The notes beneath the pieces were generated by a model. That model saw nothing but the letters and a program-made list of their open reading frames with translations, ran no database searches and had not been told where the DNA came from. A stretch of DNA of 64,000 nucleotides from Temnothorax longispinosus (Eukaryota > Arthropoda > Insecta > Hymenoptera > Formicidae). Position numbers and translations under genes: made by a program. Location: assembly GCF_030848805.1 (NCBI RefSeq), contig NC_092363.1, forward strand, positions 16,152,600 to 16,216,599, read 5' to 3'. The stretch's first letter is position 1, and every line of letters begins with the position of its first letter. Shown here one piece after another: positions 51,591 to 62,500 of the stretch.

Positions 51591-54189
51591 GAGAGAAAGA
51601 GATCATCATATCATATCCGTACTCGACAAGTTTCGCGTACAATGCTCCAATGAAGAAAAGATGGCACTCACCTTAGTGTCTGAGAATAAATACTGTTTGT
51701 TTAATTTTGGTATAACAATGTTAATGGGCATACACATTAGCAGCGCGCCATACTTTTCGCGGATCGTTCTGTTGCACGAGGTCAAATGCAACGTCGCTAG
51801 ATCCACGATACTTGAATAGATCTCTTGCTTCCACACCACATTCTTCGCGGTCATTAACATTTCGAAGAGATTGCACGCCGCGCTCGCGATATCGTCATTG
51901 GTCGTGGCGCCGCAGCTAATTAAACTCGCAATGATACTCTGGCACTCTTGAGTTACGCTCAAGATCCCGATGTATTTCTCAGACTGTACGCAAATCTCTT
52001 GCAACCAGGTGGACAAAAGGAGCAAGGTGCACGCGGGCGTATTCTTGTTGTATGTCTTTGCTATCAAATTGAGAATTATAGACAAATGACCGCTGGCTGG
52101 TACATCCAAGGTCGCGGGAAACATATCCATCGGGCGACAAGCGGTGGTGCCCGTTATCAAGCTGGATCTTGGAACGAAGTGATTGTACCTGTCAACACAG
52201 TGCACACACATGCACAAAAGTTAAACGTTGAAATTTCACGTTTGTTCGTCACGTCGACACGCGCTCCAACTCGAAAGAGGATTAAGATTTTATTTTGCTG
52301 GATCTTACCTGGAACAGTGCGCATAAAGCAAGTACAGAATATTGTATTGCAAAAACGGGCTCGCCGTAGACAGGGCGGTGTCGTATGGCTTTAACTTGAC
52401 TGCGAGAAGTTCCAAGATGCTGGGCTTCAAAGCCCACATTCCGATAATCGAATTATTAGCGTTTGCTAAAACGATATAAGAGCGTAAGATTAATCGCGCT
52501 TGTTTTCAATCGTAAACTGATTACATCGGTAACGTGAAGCTTGCTCACCTATGTCCGAAAGCGCACGTAGTATAAACGTAACTACAATCTCAACGTCGCT
52601 CTTGGTGTATCTCAAATCGTTCAACGGATTGTCTACAACCAAGACATCCATGTCGGGTAATATGAGTCTGTAAGCGATCTCCAAATCCGCTAGTATATAG
52701 CGATAAGATTCCTGCAATAACGGGATATTCTTCAGGCTTAGCAAGCTGTGATATACCCCCAGGCTCGCATTTTGAATGGGAATGGAATTTCGGAATCTTA
52801 ATTTTAGCAGCATCGAATTCTTGCCGAGTAACGTGTGCACCAATTCCAATGGCAAGTTTGCGGATACCTCCTTAATTATTTTCGATATGACGGTCAACAT
52901 TGAAATAATAGTATCGTCCCAAAAGATGTTGACTCTCTGTAATTGAAGGTCGACAAATTTATAGAGAAGTTCGTGATTCTTTGCGACACGGCTTTGAAGA
53001 TAACCGAGGAGCAAGAAGGTGCATTCATTCGCGACTACGATCAACTCTTCCTTTTCTTCCGACAAATTTTCACTCAGTTTAACTTTGGGTTCCATCGATC
53101 GCAGGACGCTCATTAACAACTGTCCTTTCTCCTTGGACAGAGCATTCCCTTTGTCAGAAGGCACCTTGGAATTCTTCTTATCATTTTTCTTATTTATAAC
53201 CAACGACTTCATCATCTTAATGAGATTTTCCTCGGTAATCTCGTCTTTACTGAAATATTTGGAAAGCGTCTCGACATGTTTCTGCGACGAGCTCACGTTT
53301 CTTATATATTTAATCAAGTTTTCCGTGTTATTGGATATTTCGGGCCAAGTGTCAGTCTCTTCTTCCAATTCGATCGCTTTGACAACGGTCTTGAGCATCT
53401 TGGACAGACACGTCGTTAGGAATGACCACTGTACGTTGGGAGATGCGAGATCTGGATTTAAATGCTCGGCTATGCTCTTCGTTACTGTGTTAAATACAGA
53501 TATTAACGACGTGATTCGCAGAATACATTCCCTCGGTGTCGGGGACCCGTCGTCGCCAGGCGAAGTACGACCAGATTCGGGCGAATTCAATTCCTCGTCG
53601 TAGCTCTCCATATCCTCCAAGAATTGGCCTAGTAAGGTCAAAGTAAACTGCAGATCCGCTATCCAGAACGAGTGCAACTTTTGCAAACATCGACTTGCGT
53701 AAACGACAACTGACTTTTGTTGCGTGGAGTCGATGTGCCAACCCACAAGTATGTCTACGGTATCGCGGAAGTGGTTCGTGAACGTCTCTGGATAGGAATC
53801 TATGATGAGTAGTATAGCATCCACAGTCGCCACCAGTAAATCTGCTCTATCGACATTTTCTAATATTGATTGTAATTGGGACATCATTGGCTATAATGCG
53901 ACCACGTTATGATTAATATTCATCGTTACGCTGTGTGACAAAAGCAAAAGTTAAAAGTTATTATTTACCACGGAGAATTCCTTTAATTTAGATATCTTAG
54001 AATCCATCTTGAGCGTCTCGATAAGTGACTTAATTAGTAGACATTTTACATCATCTTTATGTTCCAATGAGTATTTGCTGAAGATCCAGTCTATATATCT
54101 AGAAACATATCCAAGTTTTGTGATTTTTTGTATCGTTAAATCACAAACGCGTGTAAGGATACAGAATATATGTATATATAAATATAAAC

Positions 54190-54220
<31 letters not shown>

Positions 54221-55162
54221 ACACTACATTCATATCACTTGACTATGCGTACCTTTTAAAATCTTGGTCTACTACATATCCAATTCGACCCAAACATTTT
54301 GCAATCTGTTGCTTTGCCTCTTGACCAGGACCAGAGTGCAAAAAATCCAACAAACTTTCACAGATAGTCTCCAAGTTCCGTCGTATGTATCGTTGATTTT
54401 CAGGTGCGACGATACCTTCCTGCACTTGCTTGCAAAGCACCATGAGATGATCGTAATCATCTTCGCGGCACAATCGTCGCAGCAACTTGGAAATTCTCGA
54501 GTCCTCTGAAACAAGTGGGTTTTAGGTGAAGAGCAAAATTCACATAGAACAGAAAAAAGGTAGAAACGTATAAACACCACTCGCAATATACTCGCGATAT
54601 TATTACCATTTATTCTTTTATCGTCATAGTATTTGCCCTGCGCATTCTCATGATTTTTCAACGATTCTTGAAACTTGGGTCTAGATGTAGGGTGATAGCT
54701 AGGCTCTGAATTTGGTTCGCGATCATTGGGAGTCTTTTTAAAAGCCCTCCCACGTGTTCCACCCCTGGCACGATCTGCGGAACTGCCACCGCGCGCCATT
54801 CGAAATTCATTTCTTGGAACACCGCTGAGCCTGCCGCATATATTTCATCGCAAATTATTATTCTCAATTTACCAAAGATATGTATGATAAAGATATCAAG
54901 AATATAATCGGGACAAAGAAGAAAGTGAAAGATACCTTGGCTTAAATCTAGCAAAGCCGTGATCCGAAGAGTAGTTGGAGTTTCGAGGGCAAATGACCAG
55001 GGTGCTGCGTGGTACATTAAGTTCATTTACACTGTAACCACTTATCACGCCACTGCCTTCTTTCTCTAATTCCCCTTCTTGGTTTATAGACTCGTCTTGA
55101 GTCTCGGCGCACTTGGAACCACGTAGCCTCGTGCTAGTATTAGAGTTCCCACAGCTATTCAT
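39485..55162 (-). CDS. SMG1: SMG1 serine/threonine kinase of nonsense-mediated mRNA decay
   Basis: Fifteen coding exons in order: 55162-54936, 54830-54607, 54505-54253, 54098-53969, 53890-52549, 52465-52309, 52188-51672, 51469-51282, 51195-47200, 47045-46772, 43914-43652, 43269-42993, 42856-40945, 40792-39788, 39669-39485; about 3649 residues (human 3661). SMG1 is the PI3K-related kinase that phosphorylates UPF1. The N-terminal HEAT solenoid begins after EDSRISKLLRRL; FRDTVDILVGWHID and GQFLEDMESY are clear matches. The FAT region includes WGRKIVDN and the ATLRLLRLVVKHA stretch. The kinase domain has TKPKKLVFHGSDG, GLEDLHLDERIMQFLS, the catalytic IIGLGDRHLDN and VVHIDYNVCFEKGK. After a long insertion the FATC ends LALLYEGWTPWV. 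A poly-Glu tract and a basic tract are discussed in findings. The start is the first in-frame ATG of the first recognised exon; an upstream exon is possible. Confidence 0.95.
44928..46361 (+). CDS. Orphan class A GPCR, adenosine-receptor-like, nested in an SMG1 intron
   Basis: Three exons: 44928-45490, 45668-45830, 45957-46361; 376 residues. An acceptor-like TTTTCTTTTTCAG lies just before the ATG, so a non-coding leader exon is likely. Seven helices are visible: the N-terminus has several N-glycosylation sites, TM1 has GNVLTILAI, TM2 LNLAVSDLMVGVTLPYH, TM3 ends AIDRYVAIVYPLSYN (DRY), TM6 has CWFPYF (CWxP), and TM7 NSAMNPFIYAWKN (NPxxY). Position 3.32 is Phe, not Asp, so it is not a standard amine receptor. 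The DRYVAIVYPLSYNAYAT and NPFIYAWKN...FRKAF stretches most resemble the adenosine/melanocortin group. The ligand is unknown. It lies wholly in the 2.9 kb SMG1 intron between 46772 and 43914, on the opposite strand. Confidence 0.88.
46400..46405 (+). terminator. Probable polyadenylation signal of the nested GPCR
   Basis: AATAAA about 40 bases after the GPCR stop codon, still inside the SMG1 intron. Confidence 0.5.
47084..47115. repeat. GA microsatellite beside an SMG1 splice site
   Basis: A GA run followed by a G run inside the short SMG1 intron between 47200 and 47045, on the minus strand a CT tract near the acceptor and so also part of its pyrimidine tract. Confidence 0.7.
48334..48486 (-). 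repeat. Coding low-complexity tract: poly-glutamate in SMG1
   Basis: On the plus strand the sequence is a CCT/CTT trinucleotide run. In the SMG1 frame it encodes a run of more than 25 consecutive Glu followed by mixed Asp/Glu/Gly. It sits in the variable linker after the AENSPHLITFPAVVGAVSG segment and before the DSYFSQLVDCLSSRI segment. Confidence 0.9.
51507..51602. repeat. GAAA/GA purine microsatellite in an SMG1 intron
   Basis: GAAA tetranucleotide units grade into GA dinucleotides. It lies between the 52188-51672 and 51469-51282 SMG1 exons. Confidence 0.8.
54190..54217. repeat. GT microsatellite in an SMG1 intron
   Basis: An uninterrupted GT dinucleotide run in the short intron between 54253 and 54098. 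Confidence 0.8.
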
Positions 55163-57336
55163 TACATTACTCTCCAAGTGGTCTGCATGACCCACACTTA
55201 ACGAATGTATAACCTGTGGTTATCTAGAAGAGTGGTTATCGTTAATTATGCAATGCAACTACTAAAAAAACCTTATGAATATAATTGCAGGTTAAAATAA
55301 AAATTACGGATTAAAAGTCAAGTGTGGGAAAAAACTTGTATAATTTTGCTTTTCCGAAGCACAATTCTTTCAGAGAAATGGTCTTGTTACATACATGTAC
55401 GATGAGCGTACATTAAAGAGAATATTTTATGTATTTAAGAGAAAATTAATAAAATATATACATGTGTTTCTTTTTGATCAAGAATCTTTTTCCTATGGCA
55501 TTTATCACGTATGAGACAGTTATATCGAGTAAACTGCAAAGTTAGGTGAGATCCAAGTATTCTCAACCAAGTATACATATAAAGTCTATTATCTGATGGT
55601 TAAGTTATCAAAAAGACAATACACTGGTATGTACAAATGTTGTAAGTATATTTCTTACGTTAGAATCTAGATGCCATTTCAGCTTTTACCACAAAACGAG
55701 CCATCTAACGATTTAACGAGTATTTTTCAAAAGTTAAGACGATATGAGAGAAGATTGGTAGCATGGTGAGCATGTTGTCGTGTAATTAATTTCAATTTCT
55801 CACGTAGCGCGATTGAGATTACGCGTGCTCGGTATATCGTTATCAGCGTCTAACGTTAAATTTTCTAAAAATCGTGACTCCTATGTCGTGAAACATATCC
55901 ACGTGAGACACATAGGCATCCGTTACAATCCGTTAGCCGCTAGCCCGAGCCGAGCGATGGAGAACTTAAAAGGGCATTGATCGTTGATTGCGTTCTCGAT
56001 CTCGACTAGACGCATGTTGACGCATCTTTCACGCAAGCAGCATCTGTGTTACCTGTTACCCTCCTTCTTCTCGCTCCTCTAAAACTCTTGGCAAAGCACT
56101 AATTTAGGTTTACGAAAAATCACTTCTCACCGATCTCGGGCAAATCTCGTGTAAATGAACGTTCAGCTGTGCAGAATCTCCGAGGATGGCTAGCAAACTT
56201 ATCGCTTCGTATCGTCTCGCCAAGATACAAGGGCGAAAATCCGGATTTAGAGGTTATGAGAGGACACATTCAGTGTTCCCTGCTTTGGATTTTTGTCCTA
56301 GTCTAGCTCTAGATCGTCGGTGTCGGTGTCCGTGTGCACGCCACCACCAACGCCATCATGATCATACATGCACGTTGCACACACACACACACACACGCTT
56401 CTTCTAGAGAGTTTTCGTTTCCATTCGACACTCGACAGAGCCAAAATAGTCGAAGATTATACTCTTTAAATCACCGATTCACCGCGTTTTCTTGTCTCTT
56501 ATCATCGATGATATCTCGCCTGATATTTCGTTTCTCGTTTAATTGAATTGAACGTATTTCAAGCAGTCGCGTGTATTCCACAACTGAGGAAACGAGCAAG
56601 CGCACGTGGACGTTACTCGGAGAATTATGTAGGATGTTTCTCTTTCTTACTAACGTAATGCTAGGTCTACAATGCGAGTCGTAAGAATTGTCCAATCACA
56701 ATTGAATTTGAGGAGAATAATCGACTGTGATTGGTCAATTATTACGACTCGCATTGTAGACCTATCAGACGGAATACGGAATCACTTTCTAGGGAATAAC
56801 ACGTGATTCACAAGATGACCAATCGATATCTCGTTCTTTCAGAAACAAGGCTGATTAGCTGATAATGGCTATAAAACGAGAGCTGAGTGCCGCGCCGACG
56901 CCGCCGACGCCAAGCGTCAAGTTGTTATAAGTTATAACGAAGGATTGCGATTTGCGAAGGATACTTTATCCGTATGAAAAAAATTTAAATTCGATAGGTT
57001 TATAGATGTATAATTTTCTGAATTTGACACATAACTATATGGACTATCGACTTGATATGCTAATTTTACTAAACTTAAAGACTCTATCCTTTTTTGACTT
57101 AATAATTACTAGGTGACCTAATTGTAAGATATGCGCAAGCTGTGGTACAAAAGGATATAACATGTATCTCTCTCGCTCTCTCTCTCTGGATGAATTTACT
57201 TTGAATACATGTGACAGAAACAAAGGACAATATCTTTCTCCGATTCGGGGCTTCGGGGCACGCAGTCCAGACTCCAGAATCGTAGGCTAGAAGTAAATTA
57301 CGACTACGCTTCGTGTTCTGAACGCATTACAAAGTA
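55163..57336. promoter_or_regulatory. Spacer between SMG1 5' end and ATP synthase d 3' end
   Basis: No supported exon apart from a possible SMG1 leader exon. An acceptor-like CCACAG just upstream of the first coding block, at about 55219, suggests that SMG1 has a 5' exon here. It contains a near-perfect inverted-repeat element (see below), a CA run at about 56378-56396 and a short CT run at about 57168-57187. Confidence 0.5.
56664..56762. mobile_element. 99-bp hairpin MITE with TA target duplication
   Basis: The ends GGTCTACAATGCGAGTCGTAA (56664-56684) and its exact inverse (56742-56762) are perfect over 21 bp. The inverted repeat extends inward so that 56662-56700 pairs with 56726-56764 with only two mismatches in 39, leaving a 25-nt loop. 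TA flanks both ends, as for Tc1/mariner-type insertion. No coding capacity. Confidence 0.7.
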
Positions 57337-58407
57337 TTAATGATGCGAAGGTTGTCCTTTTTCGTTTTCTGGCTGTACTTCGGGGATGTGTGGCCAAACC
57401 GTTGGTTTATCAGGATTTATAGCATGTTCCGGATAACTATCTCGGAAATCTTCCATGGTCATCTCGGAGAATGGCAACAGACTCTTTATTCTATCGATTT
57501 CCTTGGTGGCAGTGGCGATGCGTTGATTCGATTCTTTGATAAAATCCTCAATTTTAACGTGCTACAAAGATCGCCTTGATTTAGAAACGAGGTTAAACGT
57601 AAGGAAACGTGACATTTTATATTATTATAACGTAACGATGCCATACTATTTCCTTTTCTTGAGCCTCAACTTCAGAGGTGTATTTATCCGCTGGATATGG
57701 CACTTTGAAGGATTCATATTCCTTTTGAAACTTGTCGACCAATCCAGGAATCGGAATACTTTTCTTGTAGTACGCCCAATCGAGTTTTGGGGGGGCTTCT
57801 GGATTCGCGTTCATTCTATAATGACAGAGAAATATATATAAAAGCTATAATAAAAGCAATAATCCCTATTTGTATTACGATACTAACCCTAACGTATCGT
57901 AAATCGTGACATAGGCCGTAACGTAATACATGTTATTTTTACATTCTACTAAAGACGTTACTTATAGGCGCGGCGGCGGACGAAATACGTCCGCGGATAT
58001 TTGATAAAAGGCTAGACGTGTAACATCTCGACAGATATGGGATGGATAATGGATAATGGAATGAGGTTTTATGCAAGACACGTCCTACGACACAGAGCTT
58101 ATGCATAGCAAGTTTCAATTATTCTCGGCAAATTAAAGCAGATCTTTCATCCGAACGAACGTTTTTATTTCTTCCGCAGCATCTATTTAATAGGAGAAAT
58201 ATCTAATTTTTTTTATCAAAAGAAAACGAAGAACCGTATATTATATAATGGCCTGAGTGCGAATGTCAAAAGGGAGACGATATTCACTGACCGTCGCAGG
58301 TGCTGATCAGATTTAGCTTTGAAAGCGGTGAATGCAGCTTTCTCCGTCTCTGGAATTTTTTCGGCGAGCGCCGACCACGTAATCGCCTTGATCGCCCTAC
58401 GTGACAT
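57337..58407 (-). CDS. ATPsynD: ATP synthase subunit d, mitochondrial
   Basis: Three exons in order: 58407-58292, 57815-57647, 57561-57337; 169 residues. It opens MSRRAIKAITWSALAEKIPE, followed by the family segments PEAPPKLDWAYYKKSIPIPG and FQKEYESFKVPYP, and ends with a DFRDSYPEHAINPDKPTVWP-type segment and a short polar tail (GQPSHH). Subunit d is part of the peripheral stalk of the F1Fo ATP synthase on the matrix side. The length is right for an insect orthologue (human 161). It is divergent from the PR-domain gene about 1 kb away. Confidence 0.95.
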
Positions 58408-59437
58408 TCTCTCCGTGCGTTTACGACTCGCGTTAACCAGTTAACCCAACGACCCAACAGTCAACACTTGCCACTTGCCACTGTCGATCGGTGAGAACTG
58501 AGAACGAGAACTGAGAACTGAGAAATAAATGCGCGCGCAGGGATACCAAAATGGCAAAATAAAAATATATCGATCACACGTAATCGCAACAACGATCTAT
58601 TCTGTTAATTGAGTTATCATGGGCATGAAAAATATTTGCAAGTCACGTGAAACAATAGTTGTTTGCGAATAGAATGGAATAGTAAATATACATGTACGCT
58701 ATATATGTACTGCGTATGTACGTATGTGAATTTTGAGCGTGGAGCACTCTCTCTCTCTCCCTCTTTCTTTTACCATCGCGATCAAAATCAAACCAGTGAA
58801 TCAAACGCGATCGCGCTTGAATCGATATATCGAAAGGAGCAGCGATTTGGTAGCGCCAGCGCCCAGCGGTACGTCGTCGTCGCGTCGCGTCGCGTCGGTC
58901 ATAAAAGTCGGTGACGCCGGTGACGGCGAGGCCCGAAGGGCCCGAGGACGTGCGACGTCGACGGTGGTCGGCGGACTCGGCGGTCGGCGTCGAATCACGG
59001 ATACAGTGGATGTGGATACACGGATGGCGGATGGCGTGGCGCGTGGCGGGATTGGCGGGGAGCGTTGCGCGTTACATCTCGCCGTCTCGCGGCTCGCGGC
59101 CATGGGATCGATAAAATAGAATGGCCGGCCCGGAAGGAGAAACGGAGAGGGAGAGCGGGTACGAGGAAGATGACAGGTTGGCGGCGTTGGCGCGGGGTAC
59201 TCGGGGTAGGCCGGGTACGGGGTACGGGTAGGACCGTGGGTGGGTGGAGTGGGCGGCAGTGTGGTGGCGGTGGTGACGGTGACGGTGGTGGCGGTGGCAG
59301 GCGGCGGTGAGCATAAAGAGGATAGGATAATATCGGTGCGCGTCCTCCCGCGGAAGTGTCCTTTCGCGGGGCCTCGTACTCCAACTCGTTTCGTATCGAT
59401 ATAGCCTTTCATAGCCGCGATCTAGGACGATGTAGTT
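58408..59437. promoter_or_regulatory. Divergent promoter region of ATP synthase d and the PR-domain gene
   Basis: The left part is AT-rich with a CT run (58747-58768). From about 58850 the sequence becomes GC-rich with many CG dinucleotides and GGTGGCGGTG-type triplet repeats (about 59258-59305). It is open in several frames on both strands, but these frames have biased composition (Arg/Gly/Pro/Thr runs) and no family resemblance, so I read it as a GC-rich promoter and leader. Confidence 0.5.
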
Positions 59438-59561
59438 ATGCCGAAGAGGAGCACGCGGCATGTGAGGGAGTTGGGGAACGCGACGAGTACTCAGCAGCGG
59501 CAACAGCGGCAACAGAGGCAGCGGCAACAGCAACGGTCGTCGTCGCCGCCGTCGTCCGGTG

Positions 59562-59598
<37 letters not shown>

Positions 59599-62500
59599 AA
59601 CCGTCTCGAAAGTGGCGGAAGCAGCGAGACACTTTTGCAGCGTACATATCGGCGTGACCAACAGCGACCGCTGGCTGTCGTTGAAGAAACGCTTGAGCCT
59701 GACGACCGACGAGGATGTCGCGGTGTACTTGCTGGACCTCGCTGAGTCCGCCGTCGCCACTAGGTACGTTTCGTTCCGGGAGCATCCCTCTTGTCGTCGT
59801 TCGTCGTCGCGACTCGCGACCGTGCCCGACGACGACTTCAATGTCAACGTCAACGGACGCGCAGTGTCGCGCCGCGTCGCGTTGCATTGCATCGCAAGGC
59901 ATCGCATGATCGCATCTGTCGACGTCGCGCACGGGCCACCCGCAGTCACCCAACAAAGCAGCCTAGCTAGCTGTCAAGCTGTCACACCGCACGCGTTTGG
60001 CGGCTTCGGCAGCTTCGGCGGCTTCGGCGGCTTCGGCGTTCGGCCGTCGGTCGGCGTCCGGTTCTCTCGTCCCTCTCCCTTCATCCCCCTCACTCCCCTC
60101 CTACTCTCCTCGAACACGTTTCGTCGAATCGCCATCTTGCGGAGATGACGCGACGCGACGCGACGCGAAATCGATCGATATCGTTGCGGAAGGCGCACGG
60201 TTTGAAAATCGCGTATAAAAACCGGCGTTTGCTTTTTTTCACGCAGAAACGAGTAGCTAGAATTCCCGGACGTAGGTTTTTTCCAAATTTTATTCCTTCA
60301 AGTCTCCCTTGGACTATTTCTCGAGTAATGCTTTAGATTTATAAGAGTTTAGAGAATAAACGTCCGACCTTGGATAAACCTTTGCTCGTCCACGTTTTCA
60401 TTCCCGTCATTCCCGATTTATTCCGATATATCCGATTAATATCAGATTGACAGCGTTGATGCGCGACCCTGTGTAACGACTCTGACAACATTTATTATAC
60501 GAATGAGAATGTGAGAAATATATTCAAAGAGATGCAGACTCTAATATATCTACGTGTAAAACTCTAAATCTTGTTATAGGCAACGGGCTAAATGCAATGG
60601 GGCAGAGAACTGGAAGGCGACGCAGGACCGCAGCGTTCGAGACGAGGAAGCTATCAGGACTGAAAGTTCGGACAAGGAAGATGACGAGCAGGAGGAGGAG
60701 AAGGAGAAGGAGGAGCCCGTTCGCAAAAGTTCGAGGAAACGAGATCCCGCGAGATCGGACATTATCGAGATGCGGGATTCCGCCCGTGCGATAAGCGAGA
60801 GCGTGTCGGAAGTGATGGACGATGCGATCAAGTTGCACGTGCGACGTAGTTCGAGGTCGAAGCATCACAAGAACAAGACGAAGCATCGAAGCAAGGACAA
60901 GCGGAAGAAGCGGCGACACACGAAGAACGGTGCCGAAGATAGCGGCTGCATTGGACTAGATAGATTCGAATGTGTCAGCGAGACGGCCCCAGACGCGCGA
61001 AACGGTTCGACGGAGAGCAGAGATTTGAGTACGCGCGAGACGACCGTAATCAGTGAATTAAACCCTAACGTAAACGTAAACGTAGAGAGCTTTAGACGTG
61101 GTACGAAGGGCGTTATCGAATCCCCTACGACCAAGACTGATCACGTAGATAGTGTTATATTTCGAAACGATGTAAATAGTATGACGAATAGCGGCCCCAG
61201 GTGCAAGGTGAAAGCGATCGGCGGTTCGACGAGGGATACCTTAGAGGATAATAGAATCACCAAGTTGCATTTTCACGATCCAGCAGCGTCGTCTCTTCCG
61301 CAACACGCGCGCAACACCGAGGATTTAAGCAATCCCACTCCCAATGTCGACGACACTGCCCGTCCCGCGGCGGCGGCGGCGGAGGCGGCACCTCCGAAGG
61401 AAAACGAGGCCAGGTTGACGCGCCGCGCGGAATCGCACGAGTACAAAGACGCAACGTTCAGCGATGCGTCCAAGAACCTTGGCGAATCCAAGGACACGGA
61501 GAATCGCAAACTGAAAAGGAGACGGAAACGTCCACGTCGCGATGCGTATATCGAGGACACGTCCGCGAGGGATCTCTCCGAGACTAACGCTTTAAACGAG
61601 GCTTCGGTGTTGAAACATCGGCGAAAGAAGCACAAACATGCGAGCGAGCACAAAAGCAAAAAACATCACGACGTACGAAAAGCGCCGCAGGACGGCATCG
61701 TTGTTCAAGAGAAAGCGCGAAGCGCGTGTCCGCCGGAGGCCGAGCTGCTATCTTCGACGGCAGGAGCCGACGGAAGGAGCGCCGAGAGCACCCAGGGCGC
61801 CCAGGCGGGCCCCTGTCCGGATGACCCCGACGACACCGACGACGTCACGTCAGAGCCACAGAGACTCGCGATCAAGATCAAACTCTGCCAGGAATGCAAC
61901 AGCCGTCATTTGCAGGACGCGTGTCCTTTGACGACGTCGCAATACACGATAGCCGACGCCATCTCCCACGACAAGTGGCTGAACCGGCACAAGGAGCACG
62001 CCGAGATAATGATAGCCGTCAAGTCGAGAGATCCAATGTCGGAGGGCTACGGCAGATTAGCGTACGACGGCTTCGAGTCGGATGACGAATCGTCAACGTC
62101 CAGCGATCAGTGCAAGGCCAAGCCGAAGGTGCAGAGGGAGGAGAAGCAGCTGGTGGTTGAGGTGGATCGGCCGCTCTACGCGAGGGATTCTCTCCCGGCG
62201 TGTCTCGAATTGAAGATCACAAACACCGATCACGGTCTCGGCATCTACGCCACGAACCCGATTCCGATATACGCCAAGTTTGGCCCGCTTGTCGGCATAC
62301 CGATCAGAGAAATGGACATTCCCGATGATTTCTCCATGCGCCACATCTGGGAGGTACTATCGTCATTTTGGTTCATTGCCATTCTGATAATCTTACCCGT
62401 TACCCCTTACAACGCTTACTTGCTTACGCATCGACACACATTCGTATTGCGGAAGCACGTTTTGTCGAGGGAATAAATTTTCATCTTTTTCTTTTCAGAT

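Noticed and set aside
59072..59956. 294-codon minus-strand open frame
   Set aside because: Composition-driven frame (Arg, His and Pro runs) in GC-rich DNA, overlapping the PR-domain first exon in antisense.
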